From positions 1-48,695 of the forward strand of contig JANYCY010000002.1 of the NCBI GenBank assembly GCA_025360045.1: a stretch of DNA of 48,695 nt. The letters are read 5' to 3'. The notes below the pieces were generated by a model that did no database searches, had not been told where the DNA came from, and saw nothing but the letters and a program-made list of their open reading frames with translations. Shown in pieces: positions 17,323 through 25,592 of the stretch. Within the stretch, counting starts at the first letter, position 1. Each line of letters opens with the position of its first letter. The position numbers and the translations under genes were made by a program. This stretch comes from Janthinobacterium sp. GTDB taxonomy: Bacteria > Pseudomonadota > Gammaproteobacteria > Burkholderiales > Chitinibacteraceae.

Positions 17323-17348
17323 ACGATCGCCTTTTAATACGGGCCTAT

Positions 17349-17379
17349 AAAAAACCTGCGGGCTTTTGTTACGGCAGGT
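17349..17379 (-). terminator. Rho-independent terminator after pgsA
   Basis: On the minus strand ACCTGC (17379-17374) pairs with GCAGGT (17359-17354) over a 14-base loop and is followed by six T residues. It lies 23 bases after the pgsA stop, and separates uvrC-pgsA from the DAHP-synthase-like gene. Confidence 0.75.
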
Positions 17380-17402
17380 GTTTATTCAAATATTGTCGCT
17401 AC

Positions 17403-17972
17403 TTATTCTTCTTTAAATTGCTTCGCTGCTAGCTCTAGATAATAAAACATCGAAACGATCGTCAATATACCGGCCACATACAGCGCTAACTCGCCCACAA
17501 ATTGAGTAGAAATACCCGGCAATAACGGGCCAGACCAAAGTAGCAATAAAATAGCGACCATTTGCGCGCCGGTTTTTAATTTACCGATATAGGCAACCGC
17601 CGTGTTTTTGGATTTACCCAGCTGAGCCATCCATTCGCGCAAGGCAGAAATGGTAATTTCCCGGCCAATAATAATCACCGCCAGCCATGCGGGCGCGCGC
17701 GCCAGCTCGACCAATAAAATGAGCGCGGCGGCTACCATGAGTTTATCGGCTACAGGATCTAAAAACGCACCAAAACTGGAAGTTTGATTCCAGCGACGCG
17801 CTAAATAGCCGTCAAACCAATCAGTAATTGCCGCCAAAAAGAATAAAGAGCCGCCCACCATATTTTGCATTGTCACCGGCATCACGGTGGCTGGCAGGTA
17901 AAAAACGCCCACAAAAATAGGGATCAGCGCCACGCGCAACCAAGTCAGGAAAATCGGCAAATTAAAAGGCAT
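17403..17972 (-). CDS. pgsA: CDP-diacylglycerol-glycerol-3-phosphate 3-phosphatidyltransferase
   Basis: Inner-membrane enzyme that commits CDP-diacylglycerol to phosphatidylglycerol synthesis. The 189-residue protein begins MPFNLPIFLTWLRVALIPIF, nearly the E. coli N-terminus, and carries the CDP-alcohol phosphotransferase signature DWFDGYLARRWNQTSSFGAFLDPVADK (D-G-x2-A-R-x8-G-x3-D-x3-D). Several hydrophobic helices and GREITISALREWMAQLGKSKNTAVAYIGKLKT follow. ATG 17972 is chosen over an 18-residue extension at 18026 because the conserved family start falls there; the ribosome binding site is weak. It lies 152 bases after uvrC, the same neighbour as in E. coli. Its substrate is made by CdsA (41314-42141). 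Confidence 0.95.
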   Translation of the reverse strand: MPFNLPIFLTWLRVALIPIFVGVFYLPATVMPVTMQNMVGGSLFFLAAITDWFDGYLARRWNQTSSFGAFLDPVADKLMVAAALILLVELARAPAWLAVIIIGREITISALREWMAQLGKSKNTAVAYIGKLKTGAQMVAILLLLWSGPLLPGISTQFVGELALYVAGILTIVSMFYYLELAAKQFKEE

Positions 17973-18124
17973 GCGAATACGGAACCCAATGGCAAATATT
18001 GCAAGAAAACCGCATTCTACCAGCATGCACCGGCATATTAGCTGTCAAGGGTATTTTATTGCGCGCATTCGTAAATAATCTACAACAGGGATTAAAAAGC
18101 TGCAAAAAATAGGCCGCGCTAAAA

Positions 18125-19987
18125 TCAAGCATGTAAAACCGCATAGATTTTCTCTGCCAGGGCAGAATTAATCCCATCGACTTGTTTTAACTCATCCAAT
18201 GTCGCCGCTTTTACGCCTTGCAAACCACCAAAACTCGCCAATAATTTTTGACGGCGCTTAGGCCCAATTCCTTCTACATCTTCTAATGAAGAAGTCACCC
18301 TCGCTTTTGCTCGCCGTGCGCGATGGCCGGTAATGGCAAAGCGGTGTGCCTCATCGCGAATTTGTTGAATCAGATGCAAAGCGGGATGATCGCGCTTGAG
18401 CAAAATGGGCGCAGGTCTGTCATTTAGAATCAATTGTTCTAGGCCCGCTTTGCGTGTCTCACCCTTGGCCACGCCCAGCAAAATAGGGCCACTCATCCCA
18501 ACTTCGGCCATGGCTTCGGTCGCCATCGAGAGCTGACCTTTGCCGCCGTCGATCAACACTACATCGGGCACAATACCCTCGCCTGCAGCAATTTTACCGT
18601 AGCGCCGAATCAAGGCTTGGCGCATCGCGGCATAATCGTCCCCCGGCGTAATGCCTTCAATATTGTAACGACGGTATTCTTTGGGCTGCATATCAAAGCG
18701 GTCGTACACCACACAGGAGGCAACGGTGGCCTCGCCCATGGTGTGCGAAATATCAAAGCACTCGATCCGTGCCACGGTATCCGGCCAGCTCATCGCCTCG
18801 ATCAAAGACCCTAGTCGCGCGTGTTGCGTGGCGGTTTGGCTGCTGCGCTGCAAAATCGCCAATTCAGCATTTTTAATCGCCATATCCAGCCAAACCCGCC
18901 GCTCGCCATTGGGATTACTATTCAGTACCACTTTATGTTCGGCTTGCTGGCTGAGTAAATCAGCCAGCACGACCGCATTCTCAGGCTCTGGCTGGCAAAA
19001 AATCACCGATGGCACATTGCGATCTAAATAATGCTGCGCTAAAAATGCTTCCAGTGCGGCAGGCGCATCGTAGCCATCCGCATGAGAAGGAAATAGATTT
19101 TTATCTCCCACATGACGTCCGCCGCGCACCATCGCTAGATTCACGCAAATCATGCCGCTGCTAATCACACACACCACAATATCGGCATCCACTTCGCTGC
19201 TATTACTGGATACAAATTGCTTATCTTGAATCCGCGATAGCGCACTGATTTGATCCCGAATAGCGGCGGCCTCTTCAAACAACCAAGCTTCAGATGCCAC
19301 CTGCATCCGTGTCTCTAACTCACCCAATACTTCACTGGCTTTGCCGTTCAAAAACCGCACCGCATTATTGACATCGCTGCGGTAATCATCGGCGCTAATT
19401 AAATCCACGCAAGGGGCTGAGCAGCGTTTGATTTGATGCAATAAACAGGGACGGGAGCGGTTGGCAAATACGGTGTCTTCACAGGTACGCAGTTTGAATA
19501 CTTTTTGCAGCAGCTGGATGCTTTCTTTAACCACGTAGCCATTAGGGAAAGGGCCAAAGTATTGGTGGCGCTTATCTAATGCACCACGGTAATAGGCTAA
19601 TCTGGGCGAGGCATGCCCCGTAATCACCACATAAGGGTAGCTTTTATCATCCCGAAATAAAATATTATAGCGTGGGCTTAATGCCTTAATCAGATTGTTT
19701 TCTAAAACCAGCGCCTCACCTTCAGAGCGAACGACCGTCGTTTCTAAGCTGACTACTTGCGCTAACATCAGGCGAATACGCGGGCTGTGATCATTTTTCT
19801 GAAAATAGGAAGCAACGCGTTTTTTAAGACCAATTGCCTTACCCACATACAATACCGTGCCGTCCGCGCCGATAAAGCGATAGACCCCCGGCTGACTCGG
19901 CAGGCTTTTAACTTGCTCCAACAGCGCTTCTTGCGGACTTAAGGTGACAGGGCTAGAGGGGGACTCTGGTAAATATTGTTCAGGCAT
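18125..19987 (-). CDS. uvrC: Excinuclease ABC subunit C
   Basis: Makes the two incisions flanking a UvrAB-marked lesion in nucleotide excision repair. The 620-residue full-length protein has an N-terminal GIY-YIG nuclease ([25 protein letters not shown], residues ~34-110) for the 3' cut. A central CPAC-type region with [20 protein letters not shown] follows, then a UVR UvrB-interaction motif near residues 210-245. The C-terminal RNase H-like endonuclease ([36 protein letters not shown]) makes the 5' cut, and tandem helix-hairpin-helix motifs ([22 protein letters not shown]) end the protein. Start ATG 19987 matches the family. It is the first gene of the uvrC-pgsA unit. Confidence 0.97.
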   Translation of the reverse strand: MPEQYLPESPSSPVTLSPQEALLEQVKSLPSQPGVYRFIGADGTVLYVGKAIGLKKRVASYFQKNDHSPRIRLMLAQVVSLETTVVRSEGEALVLENNLIKALSPRYNILFRDDKSYPYVVITGHASPRLAYYRGALDKRHQYFGPFPNGYVVKESIQLLQKVFKLRTCEDTVFANRSRPCLLHQIKRCSAPCVDLISADDYRSDVNNAVRFLNGKASEVLGELETRMQVASEAWLFEEAAAIRDQISALSRIQDKQFVSSNSSEVDADIVVCVISSGMICVNLAMVRGGRHVGDKNLFPSHADGYDAPAALEAFLAQHYLDRNVPSVIFCQPEPENAVVLADLLSQQAEHKVVLNSNPNGERRVWLDMAIKNAELAILQRSSQTATQHARLGSLIEAMSWPDTVARIECFDISHTMGEATVASCVVYDRFDMQPKEYRRYNIEGITPGDDYAAMRQALIRRYGKIAAGEGIVPDVVLIDGGKGQLSMATEAMAEVGMSGPILLGVAKGETRKAGLEQLILNDRPAPILLKRDHPALHLIQQIRDEAHRFAITGHRARRAKARVTSSLEDVEGIGPKRRQKLLASFGGLQGVKAATLDELKQVDGINSALAEKIYAVLHA

Positions 19988-20260
19988 GGCTCAAAAATAG
20001 TCAGGATGAGAATGCAATTCTACCCCTAAGCCGCAGCGACCCGCGCCAAATAAAGTGGCTTTTACAGAGCACCGCACTTTTATAGACCTCATAAAGCAGG
20101 TAAACCTGCCAAGCAATTGCTTGTTCGCAAAGCAGCGTCAATGAGACCGTCAACTCGCCATGGGCTAGCTTGATTTAACAAACTTTGAAGTGCAAGTTCC
20201 CTAGCAGGCTAGAAAGCGCGTCGCTGACATTGCTGCGTTTTTGTAGGGATAGCGCGTGCA
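19988..20260. other. Intergenic stretch upstream of uvrC with two adjacent palindromes
   Basis: No gene is seen. It contains two neighbouring short palindromes, GCAGGTAAACCTGC (20096-20109) and AAGCAATTGCTT (20111-20122). The uvrC promoter must lie here; a TAGAAT -10-like sequence is present about 40 bases before the start, without a matching -35. No SOS (LexA) box of the CTGT-N8-ACAG form was found. Confidence 0.5.
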
Positions 20261-20416
20261 TCAAGTTAAGTCTACTGCTTGTTGCACGGGGGCGGCAAGC
20301 GCAGAAACCTGCGATTCTTTAATGCTTTCTTCGTGGGCATTAACAATGACGAGATACAGGGCGATGTGCACAAAGGCAACAAAGAAAAGAACCAGTAAGT
20401 GCGAAGTGGTTTTCAT
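20261..20416 (-). CDS. Probable 51-residue single-pass membrane protein
   Basis: Not recognised. A short frame starts at ATG 20416 with GGAG 9 bases upstream. It encodes MKTTSHLLVLFFVAFVHIAL followed by YLVIVNAHEESIKES: a basic N-terminus, one hydrophobic helix (residues ~7-26), then an acidic/polar 25-residue tail. That layout is typical of small inner-membrane proteins or of an uncleaved signal anchor. It sits alone between uvrC and hldD, with its own space on both sides. A longer in-frame start at 20467 exists but lacks a ribosome binding site. No function is proposed. Confidence 0.5.
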   Translation of the reverse strand: MKTTSHLLVLFFVAFVHIALYLVIVNAHEESIKESQVSALAAPVQQAVDLT

Positions 20417-20560
20417 GATGGGGACTCCATTCAGTGCTGTCGATAAGTTCACTGTAATGGCTGGCATGACGGGTAGATAGGTGTAAGCGATAGGTTGCTA
20501 AAAGAAGGGATTGAAATGCAAAAATCACCTACTGAAGTGCTATAAAGAAAGGGATGTGCC

Positions 20561-20588
20561 AAAAAAGCCGAGCGCTCGCTCGGCTTTT
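20561..20588 (-). terminator. Rho-independent terminator after hldD
   Basis: A perfect 7-bp GC stem GCCGAGC / GCTCGGC (20567-20573/20578-20584), extended by A-T pairs, has a 4-base loop and is followed on the minus strand by T6. It starts 6 bases after the hldD stop, ending the ung-ROK-GH9-hldD run. Confidence 0.92.
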
Positions 20589-20593
20589 GGATT

Positions 20594-21589
20594 TTATTTG
20601 CTTAATAACACTTCAACATATCGACGAACACCCTCTTCTACCGTAAGAAAGTCTTCGTCGTAGCCAGACTCTCTGAGCAAGGTGGTATCTGCCTCGGTAA
20701 AGCTTTGGTATTTACCTTTAAGTGAATCTGGGAAATCAATATATTCCAACACGCCCTGAGCAATCATTTCTGCCAAGCTAAGTGCTGATTTACCCTCGTG
20801 CTCACGGCAGGTATTGACCACGGCCAATGCCACATCATTAAACGGCTGTGATTTGCCCGTACCTAGATTGTAAATCCCACACACATCGGGGTTATCTAAG
20901 AACCATAAATTGGCTTTAACCACATCTTCTACCGAAATAAAATCGCGAGTATGTCCACCATTGGCATAACCCCCATACTCGCCAAATAATTTTACTTTGC
21001 CGTGTTCACGATATTGATTGAAATGATGGAAAGCCACCGAAGCCATGCGGCCTTTATGCTGCTCGCGTGGACCATAGACATTGAAATAACGAAAACCCAC
21101 CACCTGCGCGGTAATTTCATTCATACGCTGGCGCAGCACTTGATCGAATAAAAGCTTGGAATAGCCATAAACATTCAAGGGCGCTTCGCAATCAGGGCTT
21201 TCAATAAAGCCATTGTCGCCATTGCCATAGGTTGCCGCGCTAGATGCATATAAGAATTGCACTTCCTCGGCTTGGCACCAATCAAACAGGGCCAAAGTAT
21301 ATTGATAGTTGTTATCCATCATATACTTGCCGTTATGCTCCATCGTGTCCGAACACGCACCTTCGTGGAAAATGGCGGTAATTTCGCCGTCATAGCGCCC
21401 TTCGCTTAAATCGGCAATAAAATCTTCTTTATCCGCGTAATGGCTAATTTGACAATCAACTAAGTTTTTAAATTGGTCTGGCAGGGCCAAATCATCCACC
21501 GCAATAATATCGGTTTCGCCGCGCGCATTGAGGCCTTTGATAATATTTGAGCCGATAAAACCGGCCGCTCCGGTGACTACTATTGCCAT
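20594..21589 (-). CDS. hldD: ADP-L-glycero-D-manno-heptose 6-epimerase
   Basis: Last step of ADP-heptose synthesis for the LPS inner core, using bound NADP. The 331-residue extended short-chain dehydrogenase has the Rossmann motif [20 protein letters not shown], the family signature [22 protein letters not shown], the catalytic YGYSK with preceding SSAATYGNG, and [18 protein letters not shown]. All are as in E. coli HldD. Neisseriales usually place it near rfaE1, but here it is 12 kb away, downstream of a sugar hydrolase/kinase pair. A 66-base gap separates it from the GH9 gene, and ATG 21589 has AAAAGGAAAAC upstream as Shine-Dalgarno. Confidence 0.96.
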   Translation of the reverse strand: MAIVVTGAAGFIGSNIIKGLNARGETDIIAVDDLALPDQFKNLVDCQISHYADKEDFIADLSEGRYDGEITAIFHEGACSDTMEHNGKYMMDNNYQYTLALFDWCQAEEVQFLYASSAATYGNGDNGFIESPDCEAPLNVYGYSKLLFDQVLRQRMNEITAQVVGFRYFNVYGPREQHKGRMASVAFHHFNQYREHGKVKLFGEYGGYANGGHTRDFISVEDVVKANLWFLDNPDVCGIYNLGTGKSQPFNDVALAVVNTCREHEGKSALSLAEMIAQGVLEYIDFPDSLKGKYQSFTEADTTLLRESGYDEDFLTVEEGVRRYVEVLLSK

Positions 21590-21655
21590 TTTGTTTTCCT
21601 TTTAAATCATCGTCATTAAAGCGTGGGCAAGATAAAACGCTGACCCACCCTACAT

Positions 21656-23350
21656 TTAATCTTTGCCGATTCGCGTACTGAGCGCTAAGAATAGCCAAGC
21701 GCCGTGCGGCATCCATTGCTCTGTCCAGCGCCAGCTATTGGCCATGGTGGCTATTTCAGACTTTCTAAAATCAATATCATTTTCGTTATCTAAGCCACTG
21801 GTAATTCCATTGCACACCCCGCCAGGTGCATTATAAAAACCAACTTCGTAGCGAGGGTTGTTGCGACCCCAACCTTGCAACATGCAAGCATCAAATGGGT
21901 TTGCGCCTAGCAGCCAGTCGAGCGCAGTTTGCTCGTATTTTGCCAATTTTGTGACTAGGGACGATTCGTTAGCAAACAGCGTTTGCGCGCGTGAACTTGC
22001 GGCGGCTATCGAGCCTAGCCTAGCGTTTTCGCCCTGCCACCAATAGCCAGTGCCATTATCGTGAGGAATAAAAAATTGCTCGCGCCCGCTCTCACCATCT
22101 TGCTTTACAAACTGCCGTGGATAGCCGAATGGATTGTTTACGCTGGCAAAAGTGATTTTGAATTCATATTCAAAAGCACAGCGTAACACTTCACGGATCC
22201 GCCCAACTAAAGGCGAGCTAGGTACAACTTCGATAAAACGCATGAGTGCGATATAAGGCAGACCGGCTTCGGCGGCGTGGAAATAACTGCGATCCCCAAC
22301 TGCATCGGCCGTAAACCAACCTTGCGCCGTTTGTCGCTCCAATAGATTTAAAACACGCCGTGCAGCGGCATCTACATAAATCCCTTCGCCACTCACTGCC
22401 AGTAATTCGCAAGCCGCTAGCAAGGCGCAGTAATCGTCGATAATGTTTTCAACGCCATTATCTAAGCATTCAAGATTGTGCTGCTCAAGATGGGCAAAAC
22501 CACGCTGCGCTGCTTGCAGATATTGAGCGCGGCTAAACTCGCCATCGCGCTGCAAAACCGATGCACGCGCCAAAGCGGCGATCGCCACCCCGCCACCCTG
22601 ACGGTAAGCTGCCTGATAGCTGGCAAATTTCTCGCCTTTTTGCGTTTCATAAGCGCAAATATCACGGCGATGCTCGTCTTTAGACCATTGGTCAAACACG
22701 GTCATGTAGAAATAGCCTGCCGGATCTTGCATACGCAGCAGGTAATCAGCGCCATGCAAGGCTTCGTCGACGATTCTTTCATTAAACCATTTGGATTGCG
22801 GCGGCAATTGCGCCAAGCCATCGAGCAAATTCCACACCACTTGCGGCGTTTGCTGCGGATTCATAAAATTGGCAAAAGACAAATGGCTAAGGTATTTAGA
22901 GCAATCCCCGGAAGCATCGTACCAACCGCCATGCACATCGCGCCGCTCTTCACTACCCCACTTAGGCCGGCTACGATCGGCTTCGTCATACAAGCCAGTG
23001 CAACGTTGGCCTTTGATGTAATGCACGATGTCCGACAGAATTTGCTCAGAAAATAACTTTTTCGCAATACTAAAAGTATGCGATGCGAAAGAAGGATGGA
23101 TGCCATCGACGACTAGAAAATACTCACCCTCGACATCTAGGGCAGAGAAATCAGCCGTCCAGTAATGCCACTGACCTGCGCCCCAACGATCTACGCCGCC
23201 GCTTTGCTTGATCTCACCCGCAAAAGCCAGCTCGCGGCTTTCGGCGTGATAGACACTAAAATGGCGCGCCAAAAAATCAGCGGGCGCATCAATAATGGCG
23301 ATTTTTTGCCCTGCCAATTCAAAGCCAAGGTGATTCAATAATATTTTCAT
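21656..23350 (-). CDS. Glycoside hydrolase family 9 protein, probably a cytoplasmic glucosaminidase or glucosidase
   Basis: Predicted inverting glycosidase of family GH9. The 564 residues start directly with the CelD-like N-terminal Ig domain (KILLNHLGFELAGQKIAII...), with no signal peptide, so it should act in the cytoplasm on imported oligosaccharides. The (alpha/alpha)6 catalytic domain follows. HGGWYDASGDCSKY carries the catalytic base Asp pair. DWLLGANPFDACMLQGWGRNNPRYE and the distal ENDIDFRKSEIATMANSWRW hold the region with the catalytic Glu. GH9 proteins of this leaderless layout in Vibrionaceae include exo-beta-D-glucosaminidases and a beta-glucosidase linked to chitin/chitosan use. 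The ROK kinase gene ends one base before it begins, so hydrolysis and phosphorylation of the released sugar are likely coupled. Substrate (glucosamine or glucose) is inferred. Confidence 0.85.
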   Translation of the reverse strand: MKILLNHLGFELAGQKIAIIDAPADFLARHFSVYHAESRELAFAGEIKQSGGVDRWGAGQWHYWTADFSALDVEGEYFLVVDGIHPSFASHTFSIAKKLFSEQILSDIVHYIKGQRCTGLYDEADRSRPKWGSEERRDVHGGWYDASGDCSKYLSHLSFANFMNPQQTPQVVWNLLDGLAQLPPQSKWFNERIVDEALHGADYLLRMQDPAGYFYMTVFDQWSKDEHRRDICAYETQKGEKFASYQAAYRQGGGVAIAALARASVLQRDGEFSRAQYLQAAQRGFAHLEQHNLECLDNGVENIIDDYCALLAACELLAVSGEGIYVDAAARRVLNLLERQTAQGWFTADAVGDRSYFHAAEAGLPYIALMRFIEVVPSSPLVGRIREVLRCAFEYEFKITFASVNNPFGYPRQFVKQDGESGREQFFIPHDNGTGYWWQGENARLGSIAAASSRAQTLFANESSLVTKLAKYEQTALDWLLGANPFDACMLQGWGRNNPRYEVGFYNAPGGVCNGITSGLDNENDIDFRKSEIATMANSWRWTEQWMPHGAWLFLALSTRIGKD

Positions 23351-24235
23351 TTATGCGCCCCTGTGTGTATTCAGCCAGTTACGTACAGCACCCAACATAC
23401 CCGCATGATTGCCTGCGGTTGCGAGCGCCAGTTCGGTCATTTTTTTAAAATCAGGCAAAAGTTGTTGATCAACCGCCTTGCGAATGGCTTGCAAAAAAAC
23501 CTCGCCGCGCCCTGCAATGCCGCCGCCCAGTACGATTTTTTCTGGATTAAAGGCGTAGATTAAATTGGCAACCCCCGTAGCGAGTAGATCCAGCCACTCC
23601 GCCACTACTTTTTGCATCAGGGCGTCCCCCGCATCCACGCGAGCAAAAATCACTTTGCCATTTAATCCTGTTTCCCCTATTGCTGCCTCTGCTCTGCGTA
23701 CAAGGCCAGACATCGACGCTTGCGATTCCCAGATCTGCCCGCCGATATTCATATAGCCCCATTCACCGGCTGCGGCGCGATGCCCTCGATGTAAACGCCC
23801 ACCCAAAACAATGCCGCCGCCAATCCCTGTGCCAATGGCAATCGCCAGGTAATCGTCTACGCCCTGCGCTGCGCCCGTCCAGCCTTCAGCCAGTGCTACA
23901 CAGTTCACATCATTTTCTGCGGTGGTGCGCAGGCCAAAAGCGTTTTCAAAAGCGGGAATTAGCGCCATTCCGGGGTAATTCGGCACGGCTTCGGCTGCGC
24001 CTAGCACCATGCCACGAATGGGTTCGATGAGGCCTAGGCTGCTAATGGCAATGCCACTCGGCTGATATTGGGCAATCAAAGGCTGGGCTAAAGCCAGCAA
24101 TCTGACCACTAAAGCAGGGCCACCATCTGCCGCGCAGGTGTTTTGAACTTCGGCATGAAGCACTTCGCCTACATCGCTGACGATGCCGTATTTAATTTGT
24201 GTGCCGCCAATATCAAAGGCTAAAAGAATACTCAC
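23351..24235 (-). CDS. ROK-family sugar kinase
   Basis: Predicted ATP-dependent kinase for a hexose or amino sugar, probably that released by the adjoining GH9 enzyme. The 294-residue protein has the N-terminal phosphate site LLAFDIGGTQIKYGIVSD, the NDVNCVALAE segment with the catalytic Asp region, IAIGTGIGGGIVLGGRL and KIVLGGGIAGRGEVFL. The ROK motif reads AAGEWGYMN instead of the usual GExGH, and the CxCGxxGC zinc cluster after it is absent. GTG 24235 is chosen as start because GGAG lies 7 bases upstream and the ATP motif begins at once; an ATG at 24265 adds a non-conserved MWRVLQWS. Which sugar it phosphorylates is not determined by sequence: glucose, glucosamine and N-acetylglucosamine are all possible. 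Confidence 0.86.
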   Translation of the reverse strand: MSILLAFDIGGTQIKYGIVSDVGEVLHAEVQNTCAADGGPALVVRLLALAQPLIAQYQPSGIAISSLGLIEPIRGMVLGAAEAVPNYPGMALIPAFENAFGLRTTAENDVNCVALAEGWTGAAQGVDDYLAIAIGTGIGGGIVLGGRLHRGHRAAAGEWGYMNIGGQIWESQASMSGLVRRAEAAIGETGLNGKVIFARVDAGDALMQKVVAEWLDLLATGVANLIYAFNPEKIVLGGGIAGRGEVFLQAIRKAVDQQLLPDFKKMTELALATAGNHAGMLGAVRNWLNTHRGA

Positions 24236-24299
24236 ACGCGTACTCCATTGTAATACGCGCCACATCGTGGCCCCATTGTCGTAAAGGCTAATAGATAAC

Positions 24300-24974
24300 T
24301 CACTCGCTCATTTCCCAGTTAATAGCTGACTTGCCCTGAGCAAGCAGATAGCGGTTTGCAGCGGAAAAATGTCCATTGCCAATGAAACCACGATAGACCG
24401 ACAGCGGCGAAGGATGAGCTGAACACAATAGACAATGCCGACTGGCATCGATCAGGGCTTGCTTCTTTTGCGCGTAAGCCCCCCAAAGCATAAATACGAT
24501 ATGACTATGCTGTTCGGCTAGGGATTTAATTAAAGCATCCGTCAATACTTCCCAGCCCTGCTTGGCGTGCGATGCGGCTTTATCAGCCTCAACAGTTAAA
24601 ACGCTATTGAGGAGTAGCACGCCTTGCGCCGCCCAAGATTCCAGATTGCCATGCTGAGGTGGGTTGTGGCCTAGATCGCGCGCAACTTCTTTAAAGATAT
24701 TGACTAAGGAAGGCGGCGGCTTCACGCCAATGGGCACAGAAAAGCTCAAACCATGCGCCTGCCCCGCGCCATGATAGGGGTCTTGCCCAAGGACAACCAC
24801 TTTGACCTGCTCAGGTTTCATATACTCAAGCGCGGCAAACCATTGTGATGTTGGGGGATAAACAGGCTTTCCTGTAGCAAGCTCGGCATCTAAAAATGTG
24901 TTGAGCTGTTGCCACTTGCTGCTTTGCAAAACATCACCGGCTAAAGGCTGCCACGCAGCAGGTAGCACCATCAC
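24300..24974 (-). CDS. ung: Uracil-DNA glycosylase
   Basis: Removes uracil from DNA, the first step of base excision repair. The 224-residue family 1 UDG has VVVLGQDPYHGAGQAHGLSFSV (water-activating Asp), LLNSVLTVEADKAASHAKQGWE (Asn binding uracil), FMLWGAYAQKK and the DNA-intercalation motif HPSPLSVYRGF (catalytic His, Leu). Its ATG overlaps the last bases of the preceding frame (ATGA), so it is translated together with that unknown protein. The ROK kinase gene follows after 64 bases. Confidence 0.97.
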   Translation of the reverse strand: MMVLPAAWQPLAGDVLQSSKWQQLNTFLDAELATGKPVYPPTSQWFAALEYMKPEQVKVVVLGQDPYHGAGQAHGLSFSVPIGVKPPPSLVNIFKEVARDLGHNPPQHGNLESWAAQGVLLLNSVLTVEADKAASHAKQGWEVLTDALIKSLAEQHSHIVFMLWGAYAQKKQALIDASRHCLLCSAHPSPLSVYRGFIGNGHFSAANRYLLAQGKSAINWEMSE

Positions 24975-25477
24975 GCTTGTGCTCCGCGCTCGGCATGCAC
25001 AATACGGCGGTGAGTTCTAAATACCGTGCGCTCAAACCAATCTCGTAAGGTTTCTTCTTTTAACAGCAAGCGAGCTGTTACCGTGTACGTTTGATCTACA
25101 AGCGTGCATGAAATAATTTCGGCAGGTAGTTGCAGGGAAAAAGGTAATATATGCGAAAGGCTTATCGCTAATGCACCATGAACCCCAAGTGGCAAGGCGG
25201 CCACATCATGCCAAGCAATCGTTTCCAAACCAATCATGACCTCTTTGGACGTAGGCAAGTTATGACTGGCGTTATTAGCGGTCCAAAGCAACATTAAATC
25301 GAGCTTAGCGTGTAAGGCATCTTGCGCATGATTACGCTCATCATTAGTCGATTCAAACTCTGCCAACACGGCAAGGTAACGCGTTGCTTCAAAAGCGCTT
25401 TGCTGTAAGACTCCATGCCAAGCAAGGGGCAGGTGGGCGGAAAAATGCACGCCATCAGGAATAGGTAATTGATTCAT
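24971..25477 (-). CDS. Unrecognised protein, weakly PilZ-like
   Basis: A 168-residue soluble protein without signal peptide, membrane helix or cysteine cluster. Its central and C-terminal parts (IGLETIAWHDVAALPLGVHGALAISLS, then FERTVFRTHRRIVHAERG) recall betaproteobacterial PilZ-like proteins that end in an FRxHRR tail. The defining RxxxR and D/NxSxxG residues of a cyclic-di-GMP-binding PilZ domain are not seen, so the match is weak. The start ATG 25477 is followed by the frame without interruption, and the stop overlaps the ung start by 4 bases (ATGA). Upstream is the divergent carbonic anhydrase. If it is PilZ-like it would join the c-di-GMP genes of this window; that is speculation. Confidence 0.55.
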   Translation of the reverse strand: MNQLPIPDGVHFSAHLPLAWHGVLQQSAFEATRYLAVLAEFESTNDERNHAQDALHAKLDLMLLWTANNASHNLPTSKEVMIGLETIAWHDVAALPLGVHGALAISLSHILPFSLQLPAEIISCTLVDQTYTVTARLLLKEETLRDWFERTVFRTHRRIVHAERGAQA

Positions 25478-25592
25478 AGAGTTTGAACCTGCATTGATTT
25501 TACAAATTATAACGCGGCAACGTTGTCTTTTTGCAGATGGCAGCTAAGCTTTCAAAAAGACACGCGGACAATATTTAACTGGAACTTACGCT

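Noticed and set aside
22478-23056. 192-codon open frame on the plus strand within the GH9 gene
   Set aside because: Antisense to a clearly conserved glycosidase, with no ribosome binding site or family similarity.
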